Positions 32,448 through 40,000 of a DNA stretch of 40,398 nucleotides are shown here, piece after piece. Origin of the DNA: Tabrizicola sp. (lineage in GTDB: Bacteria > Pseudomonadota > Alphaproteobacteria > Rhodobacterales > Rhodobacteraceae); assembly GCF_016792905.1 (NCBI RefSeq), contig NZ_JAEULP010000083.1, positions 1 through 40,398 on the forward strand, read 5' to 3'. Numbering within the stretch: position 1 is the first letter of the stretch; every line of letters starts with the position of its first letter. The position numbers and the translations under genes are program-made. Below the pieces are notes generated by a model. It saw only the letters and a list, made by a program, of their open reading frames with translations. It was not told the origin of the DNA and did not search any database.

Positions 32448-33062
32448 TCAGGTCTTCTTCTGCCCGATCCTTGGCTCGGTCCCCGCCTTCAGCCGGGTCA
32501 GGTTCGCCGAATGCCGGACATAGACCAGCAGGGTCAGGACCAGCGCAAGGACCAGAAGGGTCGCGTCCGTCAACCACAGGATCCAAAGTCCCGCACTCGC
32601 GGCCGCAATCAGCGCCGCGATCGAGGAATACCGGGTCACGATCGCCGTAACCAGCCAGGTCAGGCAGAGCGCAATCCCCACCCGCCAGTCGAGCGCGAGG
32701 AAGATCCCGAGGAAGGTTGCCACGCCCTTTCCGCCCCGGAACCCCAGCCAGACCGGAAAGAGATGTCCCAGGAAAGCCGCGAGCCCCGCGACCTGCGCCG
32801 CGTCCTCGCCGCCGAACAGCCAGCGGGCCATGAGCACCGCCACCGCCCCCTTTCCGCCGTCCAGAAGCAAGGTGGCCAGCGCGGCGCCCTTGTTTCCGGT
32901 CCGCAAGACATTGGTCGCGCCGATGTTGCCCGACCCGATGGAGCGCAGGTCGCCCAGCCCCATCGTCCGGGTGACGAGGATGCCGAAGGGGATCGAGCCC
33001 AGAAGATAGCCCAGCACGGCGGTCACGAGGAGCATCCCTTGCGAAGTCACGAAGTCAGGCAT
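32448..33062 (-). CDS. plsY: Acyl-phosphate:glycerol-3-phosphate acyltransferase PlsY
   Basis: A 204-residue inner-membrane enzyme that moves an acyl group from acyl-phosphate to glycerol-3-phosphate, the first step of phospholipid synthesis. Motifs: GYLLGSIPFGILV, IGSGNIGATNVLRTGNKGAA (phosphate loop), LDGGKGAVAVLMA, GHLFPVWLGFRGGKGVATFLG. Five or more spans. It starts 3 bp after the dihydroorotase-like stop, so the two are co-transcribed. Confidence 0.94.
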   Translation of the reverse strand: MPDFVTSQGMLLVTAVLGYLLGSIPFGILVTRTMGLGDLRSIGSGNIGATNVLRTGNKGAALATLLLDGGKGAVAVLMARWLFGGEDAAQVAGLAAFLGHLFPVWLGFRGGKGVATFLGIFLALDWRVGIALCLTWLVTAIVTRYSSIAALIAAASAGLWILWLTDATLLVLALVLTLLVYVRHSANLTRLKAGTEPRIGQKKT

Positions 33063-33065
33063 GTC

Positions 33066-34340
33066 TCACTCTTCCGCCGCAAAGACCTGGGCCCCGCCGA
33101 CCCAGGTCGCCAGCACCTTACCCTCCATCCGCGCGCCGTCAAACGGGGTGTTCTTCGACTTGGACCTGAGCTTGAAGCGGTCGAGCAGGAAGGGGGCATC
33201 AGGGTCGAAAAGGATGAGGTCGGCAGGAGCCTTCAGGGCCAGCCGTCCCTGCGGCAGGCCCAGCCGATTGGCCGGATTCAGCGCCATGGCCCGGAACAGC
33301 GCGGGCAGGTCGAGGTGTCCGGCATGGTAGAGGCGCATTGCGGCGGGCAGGAAGGTTTCCAGGGCGACGGCACCGGCAGCGGCATCCTCGAAGGGCAGGC
33401 GCTTCGATTCCTCGTCGGCGGGGGTGTGTAGCGAAGAGATCACGTCGATGGTCCCGTCCGCGACCGCCGCGACGATGGCAAGCCGGTCCTGTTCCGAGCG
33501 CAGCGGCGGGGTGAACTTGAAGAAGGTCCGGTAGTCGCCGACGTCGAATTCGTTCAGCGTCAGATGGTGGATCGAGGTGCCCGCCGTCACGTCCAGCCCC
33601 GTGGCCTTGGCCCGGGCCAGCGCAGGCAGAGCCCTGGCCGTGGTGATCTGGTCGGCGTGGTAGCGCACGCCTGTCATCTCGACCAGCGCCAGGTCACGCT
33701 CCAGCCCCATGCGCTCGGCCATCGGCGACACGGCCGGGATGCCGCGCAGGCTGGCGAACTTGCCCGAGGTCGCCGACGCGCCCGAGGACAGCCCGGGGTC
33801 CTGCGGATGACCGACGACCAGCGCGCCCAGCGACTTTGCATAGGCCATGGCGCGGGTGATGGCCTTGGCCTCGGTCGAGACCCGGAACACATCGGAGAAC
33901 GCAATCGCGCCCGCATCGCGCAGGAAGCCGATCTCGGTCATCTCGCGGCCGTCGCGGGCCTTGGTCAGGGCGGCCATGTGGCGGATGCGGACCGGGGCCT
34001 CACTGGCGCGGCGGGTGACGAACTCCAGCGTCTCGGGCGTGTCGATGGCGGGGTTGGTATCGGGGCGGGCGATGATCGTCGTCACGCCGCCCGCGGCAGC
34101 CGCAAGCCCTGCCGAGCGGAAGCTTTCGCGGTGCCGCTCGCCCGGCTCGCCGATCTTGACGCCCCAGTCGACGATGCCGGGGGCAAGGCATTTGCCGCCG
34201 CAGTCGACCACCACCGCGCCCTTGGGTACTTTTTCGTCGCGCGACAGGATCGCCCCGCCCTTCACCGTGAGAGTGCCCGGAACATCCGTCCCGGCCTCGG
34301 GGTCGATCAGGCGGGCATTGGCGAAGTGCAGTGTGGTCAT
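33066..34340 (-). CDS. pyrC: Dihydroorotase-like protein with degenerate active site (PyrC')
   Basis: A 424-residue protein of the dihydroorotase fold. Active enzymes have DxHxHxREPG; here this is DWGVKIGEPG (58-67), so both metal-binding His are lost (Gly60, Lys62). The catalytic TDHAPH is SLHTPA (303-308), so the catalytic Asp is lost. Other parts remain (GGVTTIIARPDTNPAIDTPE, VVGHPQDP, TSIHHLTLNEFD, LNPANRLGLPQGRLALKAPADLILFDP). It lies in the pyrB cluster. In several bacteria such inactive homologues assemble with aspartate carbamoyltransferase and are needed for its structure or activity; by analogy that is the likely role. The active enzyme must be encoded elsewhere. Confidence 0.88.
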   Translation of the reverse strand: MTTLHFANARLIDPEAGTDVPGTLTVKGGAILSRDEKVPKGAVVVDCGGKCLAPGIVDWGVKIGEPGERHRESFRSAGLAAAAGGVTTIIARPDTNPAIDTPETLEFVTRRASEAPVRIRHMAALTKARDGREMTEIGFLRDAGAIAFSDVFRVSTEAKAITRAMAYAKSLGALVVGHPQDPGLSSGASATSGKFASLRGIPAVSPMAERMGLERDLALVEMTGVRYHADQITTARALPALARAKATGLDVTAGTSIHHLTLNEFDVGDYRTFFKFTPPLRSEQDRLAIVAAVADGTIDVISSLHTPADEESKRLPFEDAAAGAVALETFLPAAMRLYHAGHLDLPALFRAMALNPANRLGLPQGRLALKAPADLILFDPDAPFLLDRFKLRSKSKNTPFDGARMEGKVLATWVGGAQVFAAEE

Positions 34341-34406
34341 GGGTGGCTCGTCCGAAGGGCTGGCCCGATATGCGACGGCGCGAGGGGCTTGTCCACCGGA
34401 ACCCGC

Positions 34407-34934
34407 CTATCGCAGGGCCAGCCAGAGCGCGACCAGCGCCACAAGCGCGAGCGCCGCTCCGAGAAGCAGCAGGGCCGAGCCAGGCCGCTGCGGCGTGGCG
34501 TCGGGCGGCAGCACCGGGTTCAGGATGCCCTGCGCTGCCGTTGTGGGCAGCGGCTCGAAATGCACCGGGGAACGGTCCTCGGCATAGGTGCCGACCAGCG
34601 TCAAGCGGGGATCGAGCGTCAGGGTGGCTTCGCGCCCGTGCAGCGCCTTCGACAGAAGGATCAGGACCGGCCCCCGCAGGGCGTCCAGCCGCGGACGGTC
34701 GGCGGCGAGCGCGGCATCGGGGACGCCGAGGCCCTCGGCAAGGTAGCCCGCAAGATGGAGGTTGGTGAGGTCAGCCATATCGAACAGCTCGACAAAGGCG
34801 GGGTCGAGGTTCGCATCGCCGAGCAACTGGGCAACAAGCGTGGCTTTGTCACGCTGCATCTCCTCGGGCGTCAGCGCCGCCGAGAAGACGCGGACGCCGG
34901 TGCGGTCATGGGCGGGGATGGTCAGCTGGGTCAT
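34407..34934 (-). CDS. Protein of unknown function with C-terminal membrane anchor
   Basis: A 175-residue protein. The soluble part (1-147) has no motif I recognise (TIPAHDRTGVRVFSAALTPEEMQRDKATLVAQLLGDANLDPAFVELFD). A single hydrophobic helix ends it (about 152-174, ALLLLGAALALVALVALWLAL), so it is tail-anchored. It overlaps the upstream gene by ATGA. It belongs to the small-gene group between pyrB and pyrC' and is followed by a 66-bp gap before pyrC'. Confidence 0.75.
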   Translation of the reverse strand: MTQLTIPAHDRTGVRVFSAALTPEEMQRDKATLVAQLLGDANLDPAFVELFDMADLTNLHLAGYLAEGLGVPDAALAADRPRLDALRGPVLILLSKALHGREATLTLDPRLTLVGTYAEDRSPVHFEPLPTTAAQGILNPVLPPDATPQRPGSALLLLGAALALVALVALWLALR

Positions 34935-35374
34935 CGGCGGCTCTCCATGATGCCGGTGGCAGCGGCGGCGGGATCGGCCAGATACTTGATCAGGTGCCGG
35001 TCGCCGGTCGAGGTGGTGATCTGGACGGCCCCCAGAAAGACCTTGGCCGAGGCCAGCTGCGCAAGCGGAATGGCCCGCGCACCGGGTCCGAGAAGCCGGT
35101 GGTCGGTCAGCCGCCAGACATCGCCCATAGCCTCCGGCGCAAGGAAGGCCGCGCGCGCGCCGATGGCGAGGACGGCGCCGAAAGGCCCGGCAACGGGGTA
35201 GGGATTGCCGAGCAAGATCAGGATCAGCCCGGCGGCGGTACCCAGAACCACGGCAAGGATCAGGTGGCTGCGCCAATAGGCCAGCCGGTCGGCCCTGAAT
35301 TCGGCCACCACCCTCTCGCCGTCCTGCAGGGGGACGGTTCGGGCCAGGATGCTGTCGGGTTCGATCCGGGCCAT
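34931..35374 (-). CDS. Membrane protein with PH-like domain (bPH type)
   Basis: A 147-residue protein. It has two closely spaced hydrophobic segments (about 36-54 and 62-76, HLILAVVLGTAAGLILILLGNPYPVAGPFGAVLAIGA). A C-terminal domain follows with the bPH signature: WRLTDHRLLGPGARAIPLAQLASAKVFLGAVQITTSTGDRHLIKYLADPAAAATGIME. The pattern (L-T-D-R-L, then I-P-L-x-x-L, then V-x-I-x-T-x-T-G) resembles bacterial PH-domain proteins. Overlaps both neighbours. Role unknown. Confidence 0.72.
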   Translation of the reverse strand: MARIEPDSILARTVPLQDGERVVAEFRADRLAYWRSHLILAVVLGTAAGLILILLGNPYPVAGPFGAVLAIGARAAFLAPEAMGDVWRLTDHRLLGPGARAIPLAQLASAKVFLGAVQITTSTGDRHLIKYLADPAAAATGIMESRR

Positions 35375-35493
35375 CAGGCGATCCAGACGATGAGGGTGGT
35401 GAAGAGCGCGATGAAGACGAGAACCGCCACGGCCACCATGCCGCCCTGGCGCATCTCCTCCCTGGTGGGCTTGCGGTCGGGGTCGGGGGTCAT
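35374..35493 (-). CDS. Small membrane protein, 39 residues
   Basis: A short gene found by direct reading. It begins [18 protein letters not shown] and continues into a membrane helix (about 18-39, MVAVAVLVFIALFTTLIVWIA). The ATG overlaps the upstream gene's stop (ATGA) and its TGA overlaps the downstream start (TGATG), so it is tightly set in the run. Single span with a charged cytosolic N-terminus. No family recognised. The exact fit at both ends supports it as real. Confidence 0.72.
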   Translation of the reverse strand: MTPDPDRKPTREEMRQGGMVAVAVLVFIALFTTLIVWIA

Positions 35494-36044
35494 TCGGCCT
35501 TGCCCTGCAACTCGCGGATCAGAAGGAACACCTTCTCACCCTCGGCGATGTTTTCAAAGCCCGCTTTCGTCGTGCCGAGATCGCCGTCCGAGTCGCGTTC
35601 CAGCCGGGCGTGCAGCCAGACGGTGCCCGCGCGCGTGCCGGGCTCCAGCTCCAGCGCGGTGGAGGGGAGAATGGGGTAGACCTTCAGGCTGGGGAAGCGA
35701 CCGCTGCGGGCGATATAGGCGGCGCGGGTGGTCAACGCATAGCGGATGTCGCGGCTTGCGGTGCGCGCCTCGACCAGCGGGCCGAAGACAAGGAAGGCGC
35801 CCAAGCCGCCGAAGGGCAGGGCGAAGGCGGTGAGGAAGAGCGCGAGCCCTGCGTCCGAGGTGGTGGGGGCCTGGGTCAGCCGATGCAGGCCGTAGAAGAA
35901 GAGCGCCAGGCCGATGGTCAGGAAGGGGAGGCCGAAACACATCAGGAAGATCGCCTTGCCGCGCTGGTGCAGACCGGGAACGGGGGTGCCTTCCCAGAGG
36001 ACGGTTTCGCCAGGGCGCAAGCGACCCTGCCAGCCGGGCGTCAC
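35490..36044 (-). CDS. Membrane protein with PH-like domain (bPH type)
   Basis: A 184-residue protein starting with GTG, which overlaps the pyrB stop (GTGA). The N-terminus [22 protein letters not shown] matches bPH proteins (the L-PGE-xLW-EG pattern). Two membrane spans follow (about 31-52 and 67-88, [20 protein letters not shown] and [22 protein letters not shown]). The soluble end has [36 protein letters not shown]. Same general architecture as the 147-residue protein downstream. Function unknown; probably a membrane-associated complex. Confidence 0.77.
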   Translation of the reverse strand: MTPGWQGRLRPGETVLWEGTPVPGLHQRGKAIFLMCFGLPFLTIGLALFFYGLHRLTQAPTTSDAGLALFLTAFALPFGGLGAFLVFGPLVEARTASRDIRYALTTRAAYIARSGRFPSLKVYPILPSTALELEPGTRAGTVWLHARLERDSDGDLGTTKAGFENIAEGEKVFLLIRELQGKAE

Positions 36045-37003
36045 ACCATCGCCCCCACGATCTTCCGCCCCCGTTCCGCCCGCAGGTTCCGCGCCAGGAG
36101 GTCCATGCAGGCCATCCGCACGGCCACCCCCATCTCAACCTGATCCTGGATCACGCTCCGGTTGATGTCGTCGGCAAGATCGCCGTCGATCTCCACCCCC
36201 CGGTTCATCGGGCCGGGGTGCATGACGATGGCCTCGGGGCTGGCGGCCGCCAGCTTCTCGGCGTCGAGACCGTAGCGGTGGTAGTATTCCCGCTCGGACG
36301 GGATGAAGCCGCCGTCCATCCGTTCCTTCTGCAGCCGCAGCATCATCACCACGTCCGCGCCCTTCAGCCCCTCGCGCATGTCGTCGAAAAGCTCGCAGCC
36401 GAAGTCCTCGACGCCCGAGGGCATCAAGGTGGGGGGCGCGATCAGGCGCAGGCGGTTTTCCATCTTGCCGAGCAGGATCAGGTTCGACCGTGCGACGCGG
36501 GAATGGGCAATGTCGCCGCAGATGGCGATGGTCAGGCGCTGGATGCGGCCCTTGGCGCGGCGGATGGTGAGGGCGTCGAGAAGCGCCTGCGTCGGGTGCT
36601 CGTGCCGCCCGTCGCCCGCGTTCAGGACGGCGCAATCCACCTTCTGCGCCAACAGGTTCACCGCGCCCGAAGCCCCGTGCCGCACGACGAGCAGGTCCGG
36701 GTGCATCGCGTTCAGCGTCATCGCGGTGTCGATCAGGGTCTCGCCCTTCTTTACCGAAGAATTCGCCACCGACATGTTCATCACGTCCGCCCCGAGCCGT
36801 TTCCCGGCCAGTTCGAAAGACGACTGCGTTCGGGTCGAATTCTCGAAGAAGAGGTTGATCTGCGTCATCCCGGCCAGCACGTCGGACTGTTTCACGGTGC
36901 GGCGGTTCAGGTCGACATAGCGCTCGGCCAGGTCGAGGACGGTGGTGATCTCCAGGGGCGCAAGCTGTTCGATCCCCAGCAGGTGGCGGGCGCGGAAGGC
37001 CAT
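36041..37003 (-). CDS. pyrB: Aspartate carbamoyltransferase PyrB
   Basis: A 320-residue enzyme that forms carbamoyl-aspartate, the committed step of pyrimidine synthesis. Motifs: [21 protein letters not shown] (carbamoyl phosphate loop STRT, 56-59), SSVKKGETL (Lys85/86), [14 protein letters not shown] (HPTQ, 136-139), and [13 protein letters not shown]. No PyrI-type regulatory gene is present. The downstream pseudo-dihydroorotase fits a PyrB-PyrC' complex. The GTGA overlap with the next gene shows coupling. moaB lies 56 bp upstream on the same strand. Confidence 0.95.
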   Translation of the reverse strand: MAFRARHLLGIEQLAPLEITTVLDLAERYVDLNRRTVKQSDVLAGMTQINLFFENSTRTQSSFELAGKRLGADVMNMSVANSSVKKGETLIDTAMTLNAMHPDLLVVRHGASGAVNLLAQKVDCAVLNAGDGRHEHPTQALLDALTIRRAKGRIQRLTIAICGDIAHSRVARSNLILLGKMENRLRLIAPPTLMPSGVEDFGCELFDDMREGLKGADVVMMLRLQKERMDGGFIPSEREYYHRYGLDAEKLAAASPEAIVMHPGPMNRGVEIDGDLADDINRSVIQDQVEMGVAVRMACMDLLARNLRAERGRKIVGAMV

Positions 37004-37059
37004 GTCTGTCCCCTTGTCCTCTTTCCCCCTCTATCGCAAAGCCGGGGGAGGGCGGCAAC

Positions 37060-37602
37060 CTACTTCCGCCGCAGATGTTCTTCCAGACGGGGCATGATCT
37101 CGACGAAGTTGCAGGGGCGGTGGCGGCTGTCGAGCTGGGGCTTCAGGATCTCGTCCCAGGCATCGCGGCAGGCGCCGGGAGAGCCGGGGAGGGCAAAGAG
37201 ATAGGTTCCTCCGGCGACACCTCCGGTCGCCCGGCTCTGAACGGCGGAGGTGCCGATCTTCTGCATGGAAACCACGGTGAATACGGTACCGAAGGCCTCG
37301 ATCTCCTTCTCGTAGACTTCGCGGTGCGCCTCCACCGTGACGTCGCGGCCGGTGAGGCCGGTGCCGCCGGTGGTCAGGATCACGTCTACGGCAGGATCGG
37401 CGATCCAGCCTTTCAACCGGGTGACGATGGCGGGGCGGTCGTCGGGGACGATGCCGCGGTCGGCCAAGACATGCCCGGCCTCGACAAGCCGCTCGACCAG
37501 TGTGTCGCCGGACTTGTCCGTCGCCACCGTGCGGCTGTCGCTCACGGTCAGGACGGCGATGCGGACCGGGTGGAAGGGAAGGGAATCATCGATGCGGGAC
37601 AT
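37060..37602 (-). CDS. moaB: Molybdenum cofactor biosynthesis protein MoaB
   Basis: A 180-residue protein of the MoaB/MogA fold, acting in molybdopterin adenylylation. Motifs: IAVLTVSDSRTVATDKSGDTL, VDVILTTGGTGLTGRDVTVEA, and ALPGSPGACRDAWDEIL. The TTGGTG and GSPG loops are the molybdopterin-binding parts. Start 37602, 4 bp after the LysE stop. Followed by pyrB after 56 bp. No other moa gene is in the window. Confidence 0.93.
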   Translation of the reverse strand: MSRIDDSLPFHPVRIAVLTVSDSRTVATDKSGDTLVERLVEAGHVLADRGIVPDDRPAIVTRLKGWIADPAVDVILTTGGTGLTGRDVTVEAHREVYEKEIEAFGTVFTVVSMQKIGTSAVQSRATGGVAGGTYLFALPGSPGACRDAWDEILKPQLDSRHRPCNFVEIMPRLEEHLRRK

Positions 37603-37606
37603 GGGC

Positions 37607-38236
37607 TCAGCTCCGGGGCATCAGCGCGAGCCGCAGGGCCAGCGCGCCGAAGATCGTGGCGCTGATCCGGCTAAGCCATCGGGATAGCCCCGCCGACCGT
37701 GCCACGCGCTGGCCGATGGACCCGGCGAACAGACCCACAGCACCGTTCACGACCAGCCCGCCCAGAGAGAAGACGACGCCCAGGGTCAGGAACTGCGGCA
37801 GGATCGCGCGGGTGGGGTCGACGAATTGCGGCAGGAAGGCGAGGATGAAGAGAATGACCTTCGGGTTCAACAGGTTGACCATCAGCCCCTGCCAGAAAGC
37901 CCTTGCGGTCGAGGTCGGCGTCACCTGCGCCTCGGTAGCGAAGGGCGAGGAGCGCAGTGCCGCGACCGCCAGCCACAGAAGATAGCCGACCCCCAGCCAG
38001 CGGATCGCCTCGAACGCCGCCGGATGGGCGGCGACCAGCGCCCCAAGGCCAAGCGCCGCCAAGAGGGTGTGGATCATCCCACCCGTCGCGATGCCGAAGT
38101 TGGCGGCCATCGCGGGCCGCCTCCCGGATTTCAGCCCCTGACCCAGGCAGAACATCATGTCCGCCCCCGGCGTCAGGTTCAGCGCGAGGCCAGCAGGGAC
38201 GAAGGCGAGGAGGGTGAGCGGTTCGACGGGAAGCAT
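37607..38236 (-). CDS. LysE/RhtB-family exporter
   Basis: A 209-residue membrane protein of the LysE/RhtB family, which exports amino acids such as threonine, homoserine or lysine. The hallmark LNLTPGADMMFCLGQGLKSGRRPAMAANFGIATGGMIHTLLA (TPGP-like motif then G-x-x-xG...) is followed by six spans and NLLNPKVILFILAFLPQFV. Its ATG overlaps the UDG stop by one base. The substrate cannot be inferred. Confidence 0.9.
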   Translation of the reverse strand: MLPVEPLTLLAFVPAGLALNLTPGADMMFCLGQGLKSGRRPAMAANFGIATGGMIHTLLAALGLGALVAAHPAAFEAIRWLGVGYLLWLAVAALRSSPFATEAQVTPTSTARAFWQGLMVNLLNPKVILFILAFLPQFVDPTRAILPQFLTLGVVFSLGGLVVNGAVGLFAGSIGQRVARSAGLSRWLSRISATIFGALALRLALMPRS

Positions 38237-39033
38237 CAGCGCAGCCTTTGTTGCAGGGACAGCAGGTCGGCCCAGGCCTCGCGCTTGGCCGAAGGGTTGC
38301 GGAGGAGATAGGCGGGGTGGGTCATCGGAAGCAGAGGTTTTCCAAGGGCTTGCGACCAGTGACCCCGCGCCCGCAGGATGCCCCTCGTCCCGGTCAGCGC
38401 GAAAAGCGGCGTGTTCCCCAGGACGACGATCACCAGTGGATCGACCAGCGCGATGTGGCGCTGGACGAACGGCAGCATCATCGCGATCTCGGCCGGTTCG
38501 GGGTCGCGGTTGCCGGGGGGGCGCCAGGGCATCACGTTGGTGATGTAGAGCGCGTTTTCCGCGTCGGGACTGCCGCGCGACAGGCTGATGGCGGCAAACA
38601 TCCGGTCGAGAAGCTGCCCGGCGCGACCGACGAAGGGTCGGCCCTCGCGGTCTTCCTCGGCCCCAGGAGCCTCGCCCAGGATCAGGACCCGGGCCTTCGG
38701 GTTGCCGTCGGCGAAGACGGTGTTCCGCGCGCCCTTCTTCAGGTCGCAGAGGTCAAATCCGGCGATCGCCTCGCGGAGGGCCTCCAGCGTCGCGGCGTCG
38801 GCGGCTGCGGCCTGTGCCACGGCGACCGGGTCGGCACCCGCATCCGGCGTGGGCGGCGGAGAGGAAGGCTTTGCGGCCAGTGGCTTGGGAGTCTCGGTCG
38901 CAAGTTCGTAGCGGTTGATCGGGGCATCGCCGATCGCCTCGTCCGCGCCCGCCTCGACCTCCCAGGCCAGGGCGGCGAGGGCGGCATGCCAGTCGTCAGC
39001 GATCTCGGTGTCGACTTCGGTGGCGATTCCCAT
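38236..39033 (-). CDS. Family-4-like uracil-DNA glycosylase without iron-sulfur cysteines
   Basis: A 265-residue protein that removes uracil from DNA. The C-terminal domain has motif I GEAPGAEEDREGRPFVGRAGQLLD, NVMPWRPPGNRDPEPAE, and the final MTHPAYLLRNPSAKREAW. Typical family-4 enzymes have four cysteines for a 4Fe-4S cluster, including a Cys just before RPPGNR. Here that position is Trp and the whole protein has a single Cys (Cys96). An acidic/Pro-rich N-terminal extension of about 90 residues is present. It resembles cluster-free homologues found in alphaproteobacteria. Confidence 0.9.
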   Translation of the reverse strand: MGIATEVDTEIADDWHAALAALAWEVEAGADEAIGDAPINRYELATETPKPLAAKPSSPPPTPDAGADPVAVAQAAAADAATLEALREAIAGFDLCDLKKGARNTVFADGNPKARVLILGEAPGAEEDREGRPFVGRAGQLLDRMFAAISLSRGSPDAENALYITNVMPWRPPGNRDPEPAEIAMMLPFVQRHIALVDPLVIVVLGNTPLFALTGTRGILRARGHWSQALGKPLLPMTHPAYLLRNPSAKREAWADLLSLQQRLR

Positions 39034-39086
39034 GGGCGGAGACTAGGCCCTGCGCGGGGGGGCCACAACCGGTCAGGACGCAGTAC

Positions 39087-39878
39087 TCAGGGCGCCGGGC
39101 AGCCCTTGACCTCGACGGCGCCGCCGGCGGCGAGGATGGTCAGGGTGATCCCCGATCGGTCGAGCGCGAAGGGCGCGCCGTTCGGCGGGACCAGTTCGGT
39201 CATGCTGACCAGCTCGCCCCCCTGGCGCTGGGTGACAGCTTCGGCGACCCAGACCTCGCGGTTTGCAGTCTCGAAGGCTACAACCTCTGGATGGCCGGGA
39301 TCGGGGAGCCGGACGCGGGCGGTGAGGCGCAACCCGTCGCTGATCGGGTCGACCTGGCATGCGACCCCCGTCACCCCGGCCTCGCCCGCCGTGGCAGCCT
39401 GTTCGCGCAGCGCGGCCTTGATGCTGGCATCGGGAGAACCGGGGGCCGTCAGGTCGGAGGACAGTTCCACCATCGCGGGCAGGCAGATTTCATCACAGAC
39501 CCCCAGCGCCATCACCAGCGAGAGCCGCACGGGGCGCGAGGGGTCCTCCGGGGTGATTTCCACTGGCAGGACAAGGCGTTCGTGGTAGCCGATGGTCTGC
39601 ATTCCGTTCGCCTCGAACACCTCGGGCGCGGGCCAGTGCAGCCGGACGGACTTCACGTTCTCGGACCCCGACCAGTCGAAGCTCGGCGGGATGCCCGCAT
39701 CGCCCGGACTGCGCCAGTAAGTCTTCCAGCCGGGGGCGAGCTGAAGCTCGACTGCAGCCATGTAACCGCCATTTTCCATTTGCCATCCGGGCCTTAGCTG
39801 GGCCGCAAGGACATCGTCCTGCGTCGTGGCAAGGGCGGGTGAGGCCAGGAGGGCAAGGGTGGCGAAGGCTTTGATCAT
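39087..39878 (-). CDS. Periplasmic DsbD N-terminal-domain-like protein
   Basis: A 263-residue exported protein: signal peptide (MIKAFATLALLASPALA), then a domain like the N-terminal domain of DsbD/ScsB (LAPGWKTYWRSPGDAGIPPSFDWSGSENV, ALGVCDEICLPAMVELS). Cys128 and Cys132 form a CxxxC pair that could exchange disulfides. The transmembrane DsbD core is not present, so it may work with a separate CcdA/DsbD-type protein. The start at 39878 is chosen by the signal peptide. Same strand as the downstream UDG; 53 bp between them. Confidence 0.83.
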   Translation of the reverse strand: MIKAFATLALLASPALATTQDDVLAAQLRPGWQMENGGYMAAVELQLAPGWKTYWRSPGDAGIPPSFDWSGSENVKSVRLHWPAPEVFEANGMQTIGYHERLVLPVEITPEDPSRPVRLSLVMALGVCDEICLPAMVELSSDLTAPGSPDASIKAALREQAATAGEAGVTGVACQVDPISDGLRLTARVRLPDPGHPEVVAFETANREVWVAEAVTQRQGGELVSMTELVPPNGAPFALDRSGITLTILAAGGAVEVKGCPAP

Positions 39879-40000
39879 GGGGCGAACATAGGAAAACCAG
39901 CGGGATTGGGAAATCACCTTTCGGCGAAGCGTTGTGAGCGTGACATCATGGCTGCGGCGCGGGACTTGTGGGTCGGGGCCTCGGGGTCCATGTTTGGGGC

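Noticed and set aside
33066-34340. Annotation as hydantoinase or allantoinase
   Set aside because: Those enzymes also need the HxH metal motif, which is absent; pyrB linkage and overall motifs fit PyrC' better.
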